A stretch of DNA of 5,749 nt from CAYGDP01 sp964348665. Lineage in GTDB: Bacteria; Verrucomicrobiota; Verrucomicrobiia; Palsa-1439; CAYGDP01. This document shows, in pieces, positions 1-5,301 of the stretch. Location of the stretch: contig CAYGDP010000047.1 in assembly GCA_964348665.1 (NCBI GenBank), forward strand, positions 1-5,749. The letters run 5' to 3'. Below the pieces are notes generated by a model. It was not told the origin of the DNA. It did no database searches and saw only the letters and a list, made by a program, of their open reading frames with translations. A program made the position numbers and the translations under genes. Numbering within the stretch: the stretch's first letter is position 1; each line of letters begins with the position of its first letter.

Positions 1-219
1 CCATTTTGAGCGCGCGTTGATGTCCGCGCCCGCGTCCAGCAGGGCATTGAGCATCTTGCGATTGGATCGCGCCGCAAAAAGAACCGGCTCGCCGAAGTCA
101 CCGACCGGCTCGTTGATTCTCTTGCGCAGTGACGGATGCTGCTGGAGCAACTGCCGCACGCGCGTGGCATTTCCCGCGCACAGGGCAGCGGTAAAATCAT
201 TTTTTGTTTGTTCGTTCAT
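1..219 (-). CDS. Ankyrin-repeat protein, N-terminal fragment (runs off the left edge)
   Basis: Reading from ATG at 219 gives 73 codons without a stop to the window edge. The protein begins MNEQTKNDFTAALCAGNATR. Residues about 44-70 match an ankyrin repeat: a GEPVLFAAR first helix, a KMLNALLDAGAD second helix and the loop INARSK leading to the next repeat. Ankyrin repeats are protein-binding scaffolds; partner and location are unknown, and there is no signal peptide. The start lies 23 nt inside the end of the upstream acetyltransferase gene in another frame, so its translation is probably coupled to it. The site before the ATG is A-rich (AAAGAAAC) with only a weak Shine-Dalgarno. The fold is fairly secure from repeat consensus; number of repeats and role cannot be judged from the fragment. 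Confidence 0.8.
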   Translation of the reverse strand, partial: MNEQTKNDFTAALCAGNATRVRQLLQQHPSLRKRINEPVGDFGEPVLFAARSNRKMLNALLDAGADINARSKW

Positions 220-955
220 TGTTTCTTTTTTTCTTGGGCGGCGTGAAAAGCAGCAGCGTGCCGATCTGTTCGTAGCCGACTAGGGGATACAGTTTCGCGC
301 CGGCGTGACTGGCCAGCAGCACCGCCAGCGTCGCGCCACTCGTGCGATCATCGCGCAGCATCCGCGCGAGCAGCGCTCGACCAATGCCGCGACGACGAAA
401 CTGCAGCCGCACATACATGCTGGAGCACCACGTCGAGTCCCCAACGACAATGCTGCGTACCCATCCCACGATTTTGTTGTCCATCCGCGCAACGTATTGC
501 CGCAACCGTGAATCGCGCGCGAGGTGTTCGGCCGCTAGTGGCCGCGCTCGGGTCGCCTTCGCCAATTGCTCGGCAACAACCATTGTCGTGACACGCTCAA
601 TCGAGGCTGGCGACGGGACGCGAGGAATCTTTTTCAACCGATGCACCATCATCGGCTCGGTGGTCATCAGCCGATAGCCCAACGATTTGAACCCGACGCG
701 CAGCGGCTCATCAGGCTCGCCGATGCCGTGAATGGCGCAGACGGCAAACTGTCCGCGGGTGCGCTGGCGCGCGATGCGGTCCATTTCCGCGGGAGCGACG
801 CCGTGGGCGATCCATTCCTCGTTGCGATAATCACCATTATTTCGGGGCGCGTCCCTCACCACCCATACCCGCCCGATGCGCTCGGCCAAGTACGGATGCG
901 TGAAACTGCGCGTGAAACAATATCCCCGCGCAAAAACCTCGATCGCCCGATCCAT
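197..955 (-). CDS. GNAT-family N-acetyltransferase
   Basis: Predicted cytoplasmic acyl-CoA-dependent N-acetyltransferase of 252 aa; substrate unknown. The C-terminal half has the GNAT core: a beta-strand run at 163-183 (VGWVRSIVVG, then TWCSSMYV), then motif A, the acetyl-CoA pyrophosphate loop RRRGIGRALL at 187-196, then VLLAS and YPLVGYEQIG (223-232), typical of the last strands. The first 110 residues, with WVVRDAPR and NEEWIAHG, form an additional conserved-looking domain, so the protein is longer than a minimal GNAT of about 150 aa. I chose ATG at 955; an in-frame GTG at 973, one base after the preceding gene's stop, would add six residues (MRARAT), and neither has a strong Shine-Dalgarno. 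The tail is lysine-rich (KKKRNNERTNKK) and is encoded by A-runs that overlap the ankyrin gene. Family assignment is firm; the reaction partner is not. Confidence 0.9.
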   Translation of the reverse strand: MDRAIEVFARGYCFTRSFTHPYLAERIGRVWVVRDAPRNNGDYRNEEWIAHGVAPAEMDRIARQRTRGQFAVCAIHGIGEPDEPLRVGFKSLGYRLMTTEPMMVHRLKKIPRVPSPASIERVTTMVVAEQLAKATRARPLAAEHLARDSRLRQYVARMDNKIVGWVRSIVVGDSTWCSSMYVRLQFRRRGIGRALLARMLRDDRTSGATLAVLLASHAGAKLYPLVGYEQIGTLLLFTPPKKKRNNERTNKK

Positions 956-974
956 GGTGGCTCGCGCTCTCACG

Positions 975-1796
975 TTACTCGGTGTTCTGGCGCAAAAATT
1001 GAATCGTCGCTGGCCAGGCTTGTTGAGCGGCTTTCAGGTTTGCGCCGTTGCGGCCATCTTGCTGACGGAGAAAACCATGTCCCGCGCCATCGTAGATGTG
1101 GTGGGTGTAAGTCTTGCCGAGTTTTTTTAATTCCGCGGCTGCCGGTTCGATGGTGGTGTTCACGCGGGCGTCGTCGGCACCGTATAGACCCAGAATCGGC
1201 GCCTTGATTTTTGCCAGCGCGGCAGCGTCGGATGGATTCGTTCCGTAATAAACCACCGCGGCGTTGAGAGCTGGCTGCACGATGGCGTAATCAAAGCTCC
1301 GTGAACCGCCCCAGCAAAAACCGATGGTCGCGCTCTTGCCATTCGCCGCGGGGAGTTTGATACCATAATCGCGCACGGAATTGAGCATCGTGTTCACATC
1401 GGCGGTCTTGAGGTCGCGCACGGATTTCACCACGTCATCGCGGCTGGAAAATTTCTCTGTGCCGCCGCCGTCCGCGCCTTTGCCAGTTAGCAGGTCGGGC
1501 GCGATGGCAATAAATCCATCCGCGGCGAGTTGATCGGCCACGCCGCGAATCCAATCGCTCAATCCAAAGATTTCGTGGATGACGATGACGACGGGCGCTT
1601 TGTCTTTGCGTTCGGGATAGACAACAAAACAACGCACCGGCGTTTTGCTGTTGGGGACGGTCACGTCCACCCACTCGCCGTGCCGCGGTGATTTGTCCAG
1701 TCTGGCTTTTGCGTCCGCCTCGCCGGGTGGGATATCGGCCGCAAAAGTCATGGCAACCAACCAAAATCCTGCCATAGCGATAGTAATTCTTTGCAT
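975..1796 (-). CDS. Dienelactone hydrolase family protein, exported
   Basis: A 273-aa alpha/beta-hydrolase. The N-terminus is a likely Sec signal peptide: MQR, a hydrophobic stretch at about 5-19, and a possible cleavage after TFAA at 20. The mature part matches the dienelactone hydrolase family, whose characterised members hydrolyse cyclic dienelactones in chloroaromatic breakdown, although many homologues have unknown substrates. Visible catalytic features are HEIFGL at 74-79 with the family's Glu (75), the nucleophile elbow GFCWGG with Cys161 in place of the usual Ser, Asp209 in GADDARV, and His240 in GAGHGF. The order and spacing fit an intact Cys-Asp-His triad. ATG at 1796 starts right at the signal peptide; its ribosome-binding site is weak. 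It follows the membrane-protein gene by 72 nt and is followed closely by the acetyltransferase gene. Family membership is secure; substrate and periplasmic role are inferred. Confidence 0.92.
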   Translation of the reverse strand: MQRITIAMAGFWLVAMTFAADIPPGEADAKARLDKSPRHGEWVDVTVPNSKTPVRCFVVYPERKDKAPVVIVIHEIFGLSDWIRGVADQLAADGFIAIAPDLLTGKGADGGGTEKFSSRDDVVKSVRDLKTADVNTMLNSVRDYGIKLPAANGKSATIGFCWGGSRSFDYAIVQPALNAAVVYYGTNPSDAAALAKIKAPILGLYGADDARVNTTIEPAAAELKKLGKTYTHHIYDGAGHGFLRQQDGRNGANLKAAQQAWPATIQFLRQNTE

Positions 1797-1868
1797 ATAG
1801 CCATTTTCAGGAGTCTCGGCCAGAAATCAAGGCGATTTACAACCATCAGCATTTCTTTGATCTGTCTC

Positions 1869-2348
1869 TCAACTTGCGCCTTCTCCTGGTGACTGCGGTC
1901 GTTGTTTATGGGCGCGCAAGCCACTGATGAACAGCAGCAGAAAAGCGACCGCCAGCGCGCTGAGTGCGGTGGAATAGACAGCGTGTCCAATCAAAACCTC
2001 ATCTGCCCTACCCAAGACCAGTCCGCCTATTTGATAGAACCAAAATGCTGCGTTAGATGACGTGAGTAACCCGGCTAAGCCCAGAGCCAAATCCAACCTG
2101 CTCCGCGGACGGACAAATATCATGGCCATCACAAACGCGTAGGGCGCGAGCTGCCCAACTCGCCACCAGAACGAGTCGGGCTGACGAAGCACATCAACGA
2201 CACGATCGGTTTTGAAGATCGGCGCGCCTTCCAGGCCGACCGACCAGCCGCCTCGGATATTAACCTTCTGACATGGCAAAAACAGCGCCGCGAGCAACAC
2301 GGCTACGCAGAAAAGCAACGTCCAGTTACGAGTGAGCTGATTGCTCAT
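1869..2348 (-). CDS. Hypothetical membrane protein with about four transmembrane helices
   Basis: A 159-aa protein that I do not recognise as a named family. Hydrophobic segments suitable for membrane helices lie at about 9-26, 65-79, 86-108 and 119-143. Between the first two is a polar stretch of about 38 residues (KVNIRGGWSVGLEG and on) that would form an extramembrane loop. Arg-rich PRSR (81-84) separates helices two and three, and the C-terminal tail RAHKQRPQSPGEGAS is basic and probably cytoplasmic. I chose ATG at 2348 because GGA lies 6 nt upstream; ATG at 2351 is directly adjacent, and a TTG at 2381 is less likely. The start overlaps the end of a possible 55-codon ORF by 23 nt, and the dienelactone-hydrolase-like gene follows after 72 nt. 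No catalytic motif is visible. It could be a small transporter accessory or a sensor, but nothing in the sequence decides this. Confidence 0.8.
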   Translation of the reverse strand: MSNQLTRNWTLLFCVAVLLAALFLPCQKVNIRGGWSVGLEGAPIFKTDRVVDVLRQPDSFWWRVGQLAPYAFVMAMIFVRPRSRLDLALGLAGLLTSSNAAFWFYQIGGLVLGRADEVLIGHAVYSTALSALAVAFLLLFISGLRAHKQRPQSPGEGAS

Positions 2349-2493
2349 CATTATTCCAATCTGTTGCCAAGTAGCAACCAACGTGCCGTGTTTCTCGAAG
2401 ATATTTTAATGTTTTTCTCGGTCGCACCAGTAAATTTTGCCGAGGAAGCCGATCGGAAACGAGAGCGATGGCGACAAGCAAGATTGTTTTCAT
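2326..2493 (-). CDS. Possible small protein (55 aa) with a strong ribosome-binding site
   Basis: The stretch between the exported esterase and the membrane protein would otherwise be about 200 nt without a gene. On the minus strand it holds AGGAGGAG, 9 nt before an ATG at 2493. That ATG opens a 55-codon ORF beginning MKTILLVAIALVS, a short basic plus hydrophobic start resembling a signal peptide or membrane anchor. The ORF ends with TAA at 2326, 23 nt inside the membrane-protein gene. The remainder is rich in Arg and polar residues, has mixed codon use and matches nothing I know. It may be a genuine small exported protein, a leader coupling translation to the membrane gene, or a remnant broken by a frameshift: the next frame after the hydrophobic start reads FPIGFLGKIYWCDREKH and then stops. 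The ribosome-binding site is the strongest argument for translation; the protein itself is doubtful. Confidence 0.33.
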   Translation of the reverse strand: MKTILLVAIALVSDRLPRQNLLVRPRKTLKYLRETRHVGCYLATDWNNDEQSAHS

Positions 2494-2502
2494 ACCGCCA
2501 TT

Positions 2503-2510
2503 CTCCTCCT
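2503..2510 (-). promoter_or_regulatory. Strong Shine-Dalgarno sequence (AGGAGGAG)
   Basis: This is the best match to the anti-Shine-Dalgarno that I noticed in the window. It sits 9 nt before ATG 2493 of the 55-aa ORF. It is also only 1 nt from a three-codon mini-ORF (ATG GCG GTA TGA, 2501-2490) whose stop overlaps ATG 2493 in an ATGA arrangement. It lies about 40 nt after the exported esterase's stop codon and is the only strong ribosome entry site seen in this part of the gene run. Confidence 0.5.
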
Positions 2511-2550
2511 ACACGCCGCACAGTTCAAGGCCAAAGCCGTTTTTGTAATT

Positions 2551-3279
2551 CTACTTCCGCCGCTGGGAGAGCAGCCAATCGTAAAATTCCGAGTTGTCGT
2601 AGGTGCGCGTCCAAGAATCATGATCGGCGTCGGGATAGATCGTCAACTTCACGTTGCCGCCCGCTTTCTCGATCGCGTCCACCATTTTCCGCGATTCTTC
2701 GGGCTTCACCACAGGGTCTTTCGCGCCGTGGAACACCCACGCGGGAATGTCTTTGAACCGCGCCACCGTTGTCGGGTCGCCCCCGCCACAGATGGGCGCG
2801 ATCGCCGCAAACCGGCTGGGATGCGCCGCCGCCAATTCCCAAGTGCCGAATCCGCCCATACTCAAGCCCGTGCAATACACACGGGTTTTGTCCACGCGAT
2901 AGCGTTTGGAAATGTCGCCGAGCAAGGCGTCCAGCACATCGGCATCCCACCATCGGCGGTCGGCACATTGGGGCGAGACGAGGATGAATGGAAATTCGCG
3001 CCCCGCGGCGACAAGTTTGGGTGGTCCATGTATTTTGACCTTGTTCAAATCGCTGCCGCGCTCGCCCGCGCCGTGCAAAAACAACACTAACGGCCAGCGT
3101 TTCTTTTTGTCGGTATTGTAATCGGTCGGCAGATAGAGCAAATATTCCGTACTCACGGTCTTGGTGATCCGTGTTGAAAATTTCTGCGGCTGCTGATTCG
3201 TCTGCGGATAGACGGACGCCACACTGCCCGCCGCGAGTGCGGTGAGAACGAGAAGGAATCGTTTAAACGGGGTTTTCAT
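2551..3279 (-). CDS. Exported alpha/beta-hydrolase, predicted peptidase/esterase (COG4099-like)
   Basis: A 242-aa serine hydrolase related to the predicted peptidase, phospholipase/carboxylesterase and feruloyl or polyhydroxybutyrate-esterase-like group. A signal peptide is likely at 1-22: KTPFKR, then hydrophobic FLLVLTALAAGSVA. The catalytic domain follows, with oxyanion-side HGAGERG at 69-75, nucleophile elbow GLSMGG with Ser140, Asp188 in HGAKDPVV, and His220 in DADHDSW, an intact triad in the usual order. It ends YDWLLSQRRK. I chose ATG at 3279 because it begins the signal peptide and has AGGTGA just upstream; the longer reading frame above it is only the shadow of the neighbouring gene. 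Its first 17 nt overlap the end of the cytoplasmic paralogue. By hand count the two share about 65% identity over 182 ungapped residues. The enzyme class is clear; substrate (ester, lipid or peptide) is unknown. Confidence 0.92.
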   Translation of the reverse strand: MKTPFKRFLLVLTALAAGSVASVYPQTNQQPQKFSTRITKTVSTEYLLYLPTDYNTDKKKRWPLVLFLHGAGERGSDLNKVKIHGPPKLVAAGREFPFILVSPQCADRRWWDADVLDALLGDISKRYRVDKTRVYCTGLSMGGFGTWELAAAHPSRFAAIAPICGGGDPTTVARFKDIPAWVFHGAKDPVVKPEESRKMVDAIEKAGGNVKLTIYPDADHDSWTRTYDNSEFYDWLLSQRRK

Positions 3280-3946
3280 CTTCACCTGTAGGTTCGAGTT
3301 TGCGGCGGTGCTTGAGCAGCCACCGATACAACTGCGGATTATTGTAAGTTGCCGTCCAGGAATCATGACCGGTCTTCGGATAAACAGTGAACTTGACGGG
3401 CGCGCGTAGCTTGCGCAGCACATCCACCATTTTACGCGATTCATCCAGCTTGACTACTTCGTCTTTCGCGCCGTGGAAAACCCATGCGGGCAGATGCGCG
3501 ATGCGACGCGCCAGGTATGGGTTGCCGCCGCCGCAAATCGGCGCAATCGCCGCGAAGCGATGCGGGAATTCCATGGCCAATTTCCACGTGCCGTTACCGC
3601 CCATGCTTAGACCGGTGGCGTAAATCCGATCTTCGTCCACCGCGTAACGCTCGCATATATCGTCCAGCAATGCGCCAAGCACATCCGTATCCCACCAATC
3701 ATCGGCAGGACATTGCGGAGAGACGACGATGAACGGGAAATGTTTTCCTTGCGCGATCAGCTTCGGGGGTCCGTGAATCTTTACCATGTGCAGATTGTCC
3801 CCGCGCTCGCCAGCGCCATGCAGGAAAAACAACAACGGCCAACTCTTCTTGCCGCTGTAACCACGCGGCAGATGGAGTAGAAACCTCCCTCGCGCCGTCT
3901 TCGTAACGCGCCGCGCGAACGCGCAAGCTTGCTGGGCAGGTTTCAT
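3263..3946 (-). CDS. Cytoplasmic alpha/beta-hydrolase, paralogue of the next gene (COG4099-like)
   Basis: A 227-aa serine hydrolase of the same predicted peptidase/esterase group as the gene at 2551-3279. It has no signal peptide: the start, MKPAQQACAFARRVTKTARG, is basic and not hydrophobic, so the protein should be cytoplasmic. Visible features are HGAGERG at 43-49, GLSMGG with Ser114, Asp162 in HGAKDEVV, and His194 in KTGHDSW, a complete triad. The block KIHGPPKL (57-64) and VSPQC (75-79) is shared with its paralogue. ATG at 3946 overlaps the stop of the S51 peptidase gene in an ATGA, indicating translational coupling. The gene's 3' end, coding EPTGEDENPV beyond the conserved domain, overlaps the paralogue's start by 17 nt. 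Most likely this is a tandem duplication in which one copy gained or lost an export signal. Substrate unknown. Confidence 0.92.
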   Translation of the reverse strand: MKPAQQACAFARRVTKTARGRFLLHLPRGYSGKKSWPLLFFLHGAGERGDNLHMVKIHGPPKLIAQGKHFPFIVVSPQCPADDWWDTDVLGALLDDICERYAVDEDRIYATGLSMGGNGTWKLAMEFPHRFAAIAPICGGGNPYLARRIAHLPAWVFHGAKDEVVKLDESRKMVDVLRKLRAPVKFTVYPKTGHDSWTATYNNPQLYRWLLKHRRKLEPTGEDENPV

Positions 3947-4689
3947 CTCGCCGTTTTTCGCAGAGTCTCGCCGAGAAATCGAGTCGGAAGCACCGTCTCA
4001 ATCACACGACTGCCGCGACCCTCGACACGATAACAGCGGGCGCGCGGACGCGAGCTGATGCAGCCATGCAGTTTACGTCCAATGAAATGCATCGCGGTGC
4101 CGTCGTCGGCTGCGTAACCACCGGACAATCCTTTGCGGAGGAACCGATGATAACTAGGACGGCGATGGACCTCGCCATCATAGTGCGGACAAGCCGTACC
4201 ACACAGGAATCCGAGGCCGTCCTTCAAAGGCGCAAGCGGGCGGAACGAGTCGGTAATGCCGCCTTCGAACCAGCAGAGCATTCCGGCGCTGACGCCCGTC
4301 AACACGATTCCTCGCCGCCACGCCTCGCGCAGAATTTTGTCAACGCCGTGCACACGCCAGATAGCGAGCATGTTCGCCGTGTTACCGCCACCAACATAAA
4401 TGGCGCCTTGAGAGAGGAGTAAGTTACGCGGGGTGGTCGCATCGCGCGCAAATAGCCGGAGCACGCTCGGCTCGAATCGCAGTCGCCTGGCCGCCATATG
4501 AAACCGCGCGATGTAATCGGGGCTGTCGCCGCTGGCCGTACCAATGAAACAAATCCGCGGCTTTCGTTTTCGCGTCAGCGCAAGTACATCATATTGTTCC
4601 AGAAGCAGTTTGTCGGGGCGGATGCTGAATCCCGCCCCGCCGATGGCGACGATATGGCGGAGCGATTTCATTTCTGGGCGGTCCGGCAC
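3943..4689 (-). CDS. Peptidase S51 (peptidase E-like) family protein
   Basis: A 248-aa protein of the S51 family, which includes alpha-aspartyl dipeptidase PepE and, more distantly, cyanophycinase. PepE cleaves dipeptides with N-terminal Asp in the cytoplasm. Visible features are the opening strand HIVAIGGAGFS (12-22), CFIGTASGD (47-55), YVGGGNT (98-104) and the nucleophile elbow TGVSAG with Ser134. WFEGGITDSF (140-149) follows, with an acidic residue near the PepE Asp position, then CPHYDGE with His169. Ser-to-His spacing (35) is close to that in PepE. No signal peptide is seen. I chose GTG at 4689 because AGGTGA lies 3 nt upstream; the in-frame ATG at 4671 (MKSLRH) has no good site but would leave the fold intact. 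It starts 7 nt after the winged-helix-like gene and overlaps the cytoplasmic hydrolase by 4 nt. Family firm; activity on Asp dipeptides is an inference. Confidence 0.9.
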   Translation of the reverse strand: MPDRPEMKSLRHIVAIGGAGFSIRPDKLLLEQYDVLALTRKRKPRICFIGTASGDSPDYIARFHMAARRLRFEPSVLRLFARDATTPRNLLLSQGAIYVGGGNTANMLAIWRVHGVDKILREAWRRGIVLTGVSAGMLCWFEGGITDSFRPLAPLKDGLGFLCGTACPHYDGEVHRRPSYHRFLRKGLSGGYAADDGTAMHFIGRKLHGCISSRPRARCYRVEGRGSRVIETVLPTRFLGETLRKTAR

Positions 4690-4696
4690 CGATCAC

Positions 4697-5161
4697 CTAA
4701 TCTTCGTCGCTTTTCCCCTCGCCGGACATTTTGCTGATGTAATCTTGCATGCGCTCGTAGTAGAGCGAATAGGCGCGTTCATACGCGGCGCGGGTCACGC
4801 GGGGGTAGGTCCAAGACGACGGGGGACGAACCGCGTGGCCATATTTTTTGGCGGACGCATCCAGAAACCGCTGCGTGCCGCTAAACCATTCCTGTCGGCC
4901 GGGATTACTGCGCATGACCCGCTCGCACGCCGCGGTTGCCTCCTCGGAGAGGGAAAAGATGCCGTCTTTCTCGCGCACGTGGCCGGCGAAAGTCAGCTTG
5001 GACAATCCCGATTGCAGTGATTCGAAGCTTACGATGCCGTGCTCCAGATAATCGCTGTCGCCGAGGAGATCCTCCAAGCTCGCGCGTTTGCGTCCACCGC
5101 CATAAATGGCCAGCAACAATCGAGTCGCGACGCTTTCGAACTGAAACGATTTGTTGGTCAT
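4697..5161 (-). CDS. Hypothetical protein with a winged-helix-like N-terminal domain
   Basis: A 154-aa protein that I do not recognise by name. Residues about 9-82 look like a winged helix-turn-helix: helix SVATRLLLAIYGG, a second helix ASLEDLLGDSDYL, a candidate recognition helix SFESLQSGLSKLTFAGHV (45-62), a wing REKDGIFSLS, then helix EEATAACERVM. The arrangement resembles domains that check or switch transcription, but no family-specific motif proves DNA binding. The C-terminal half (YPRVTRAAYERAYSLYYERM) is mainly helical and amphipathic and could mediate dimers; the tail GEGKSDED is acidic. I chose ATG at 5161; the frame stays open to a TTG at 5275, but that extension covers the divergent intergenic region and looks noncoding. 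It is the first gene of the minus-strand run, 7 nt ahead of the S51 gene, and faces a divergent hydrolase, a common position for a local regulator. Confidence 0.75.
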   Translation of the reverse strand: MTNKSFQFESVATRLLLAIYGGGRKRASLEDLLGDSDYLEHGIVSFESLQSGLSKLTFAGHVREKDGIFSLSEEATAACERVMRSNPGRQEWFSGTQRFLDASAKKYGHAVRPPSSWTYPRVTRAAYERAYSLYYERMQDYISKMSGEGKSDED

Positions 5162-5301
5162 CCCGATAGCGCCAGAGTACTCGGTCGCGCGACGCGAAGC
5201 AAGGATTTCGGTAGACGAAATGTCGATTGGTAGCGCGTAATACCTTGACCGCTCGGAAAACTCGGTTGCCGCCAATGCAAATTGAGGCTACAAATCGGGG
5301 A
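5162..5301. promoter_or_regulatory. Divergent intergenic region, presumed promoters for both directions
   Basis: About 140 nt separate the start of the minus-strand gene run (ATG 5161) from the plus-strand hydrolase (ATG 5302). Promoters for both directions must lie here or inside the flanking genes. A plus-strand TTGACC at 5245-5250 resembles a -35 box, but no convincing -10 box lies 16-18 nt downstream. On the minus strand, TATTAC at 5243-5238 resembles a -10 but lacks a -35 partner. The region also contains two inverted repeats: TCGCG-CGA-CGCGA at 5185-5197 and the dyad at 5205-5221. I cannot assign exact promoters. Confidence 0.5.
5205..5221. promoter_or_regulatory. Perfect inverted repeat, possible operator
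   Basis: ATTTCG-GTAGA-CGAAAT has two perfect 6-bp arms around a 5-nt centre, 17 bp in all, in the middle of the divergent intergenic region and about 44 nt before the winged-helix-like gene's ATG. Size and placement fit a binding site for a dimeric regulator, possibly the product of that gene. Short dyads also occur by chance, and no second copy was noticed in the window. Confidence 0.35.

Noticed and set aside
566..1207. Plus-strand open frame of 213 codons
   Set aside because: It lies antisense to the acetyltransferase and dienelactone-hydrolase genes, both of which have clear domain motifs; the translation is rich in Arg and His and has no recognisable fold.
1797..1868. Possible terminator or promoter in the gap before the dienelactone-hydrolase-like gene
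   Set aside because: I found no stem-loop with a T-run and no paired -35/-10 boxes in the 72 nt.
2437..3090. Plus-strand open frame of 217 codons
   Set aside because: It is antisense to the exported esterase, whose catalytic triad and signal peptide are clear. The long frame is a by-product of GC-rich codon use.
3280..3444. 55-residue N-terminal extension of the exported esterase
   Set aside because: It would bury the signal peptide inside the protein and is wholly overlapped by the coding end of the paralogue; ATG 3279 has its own AGGTGA site.
4544..5020. Plus-strand open frame of 158 codons
   Set aside because: It is antisense to the S51 peptidase and winged-helix-like genes, with no motif and no ribosome-binding site.
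5245..5250. TTGACC as a sigma-70 -35 box for the divergent hydrolase
   Set aside because: No acceptable -10 hexamer lies 16-18 nt downstream, so it is mentioned only within the intergenic region entry.
5162..5275. N-terminal extension of the winged-helix-like protein to a TTG codon at 5275
   Set aside because: It would use a TTG without a ribosome-binding site and fill most of the divergent promoter region; the added residues show no domain character.
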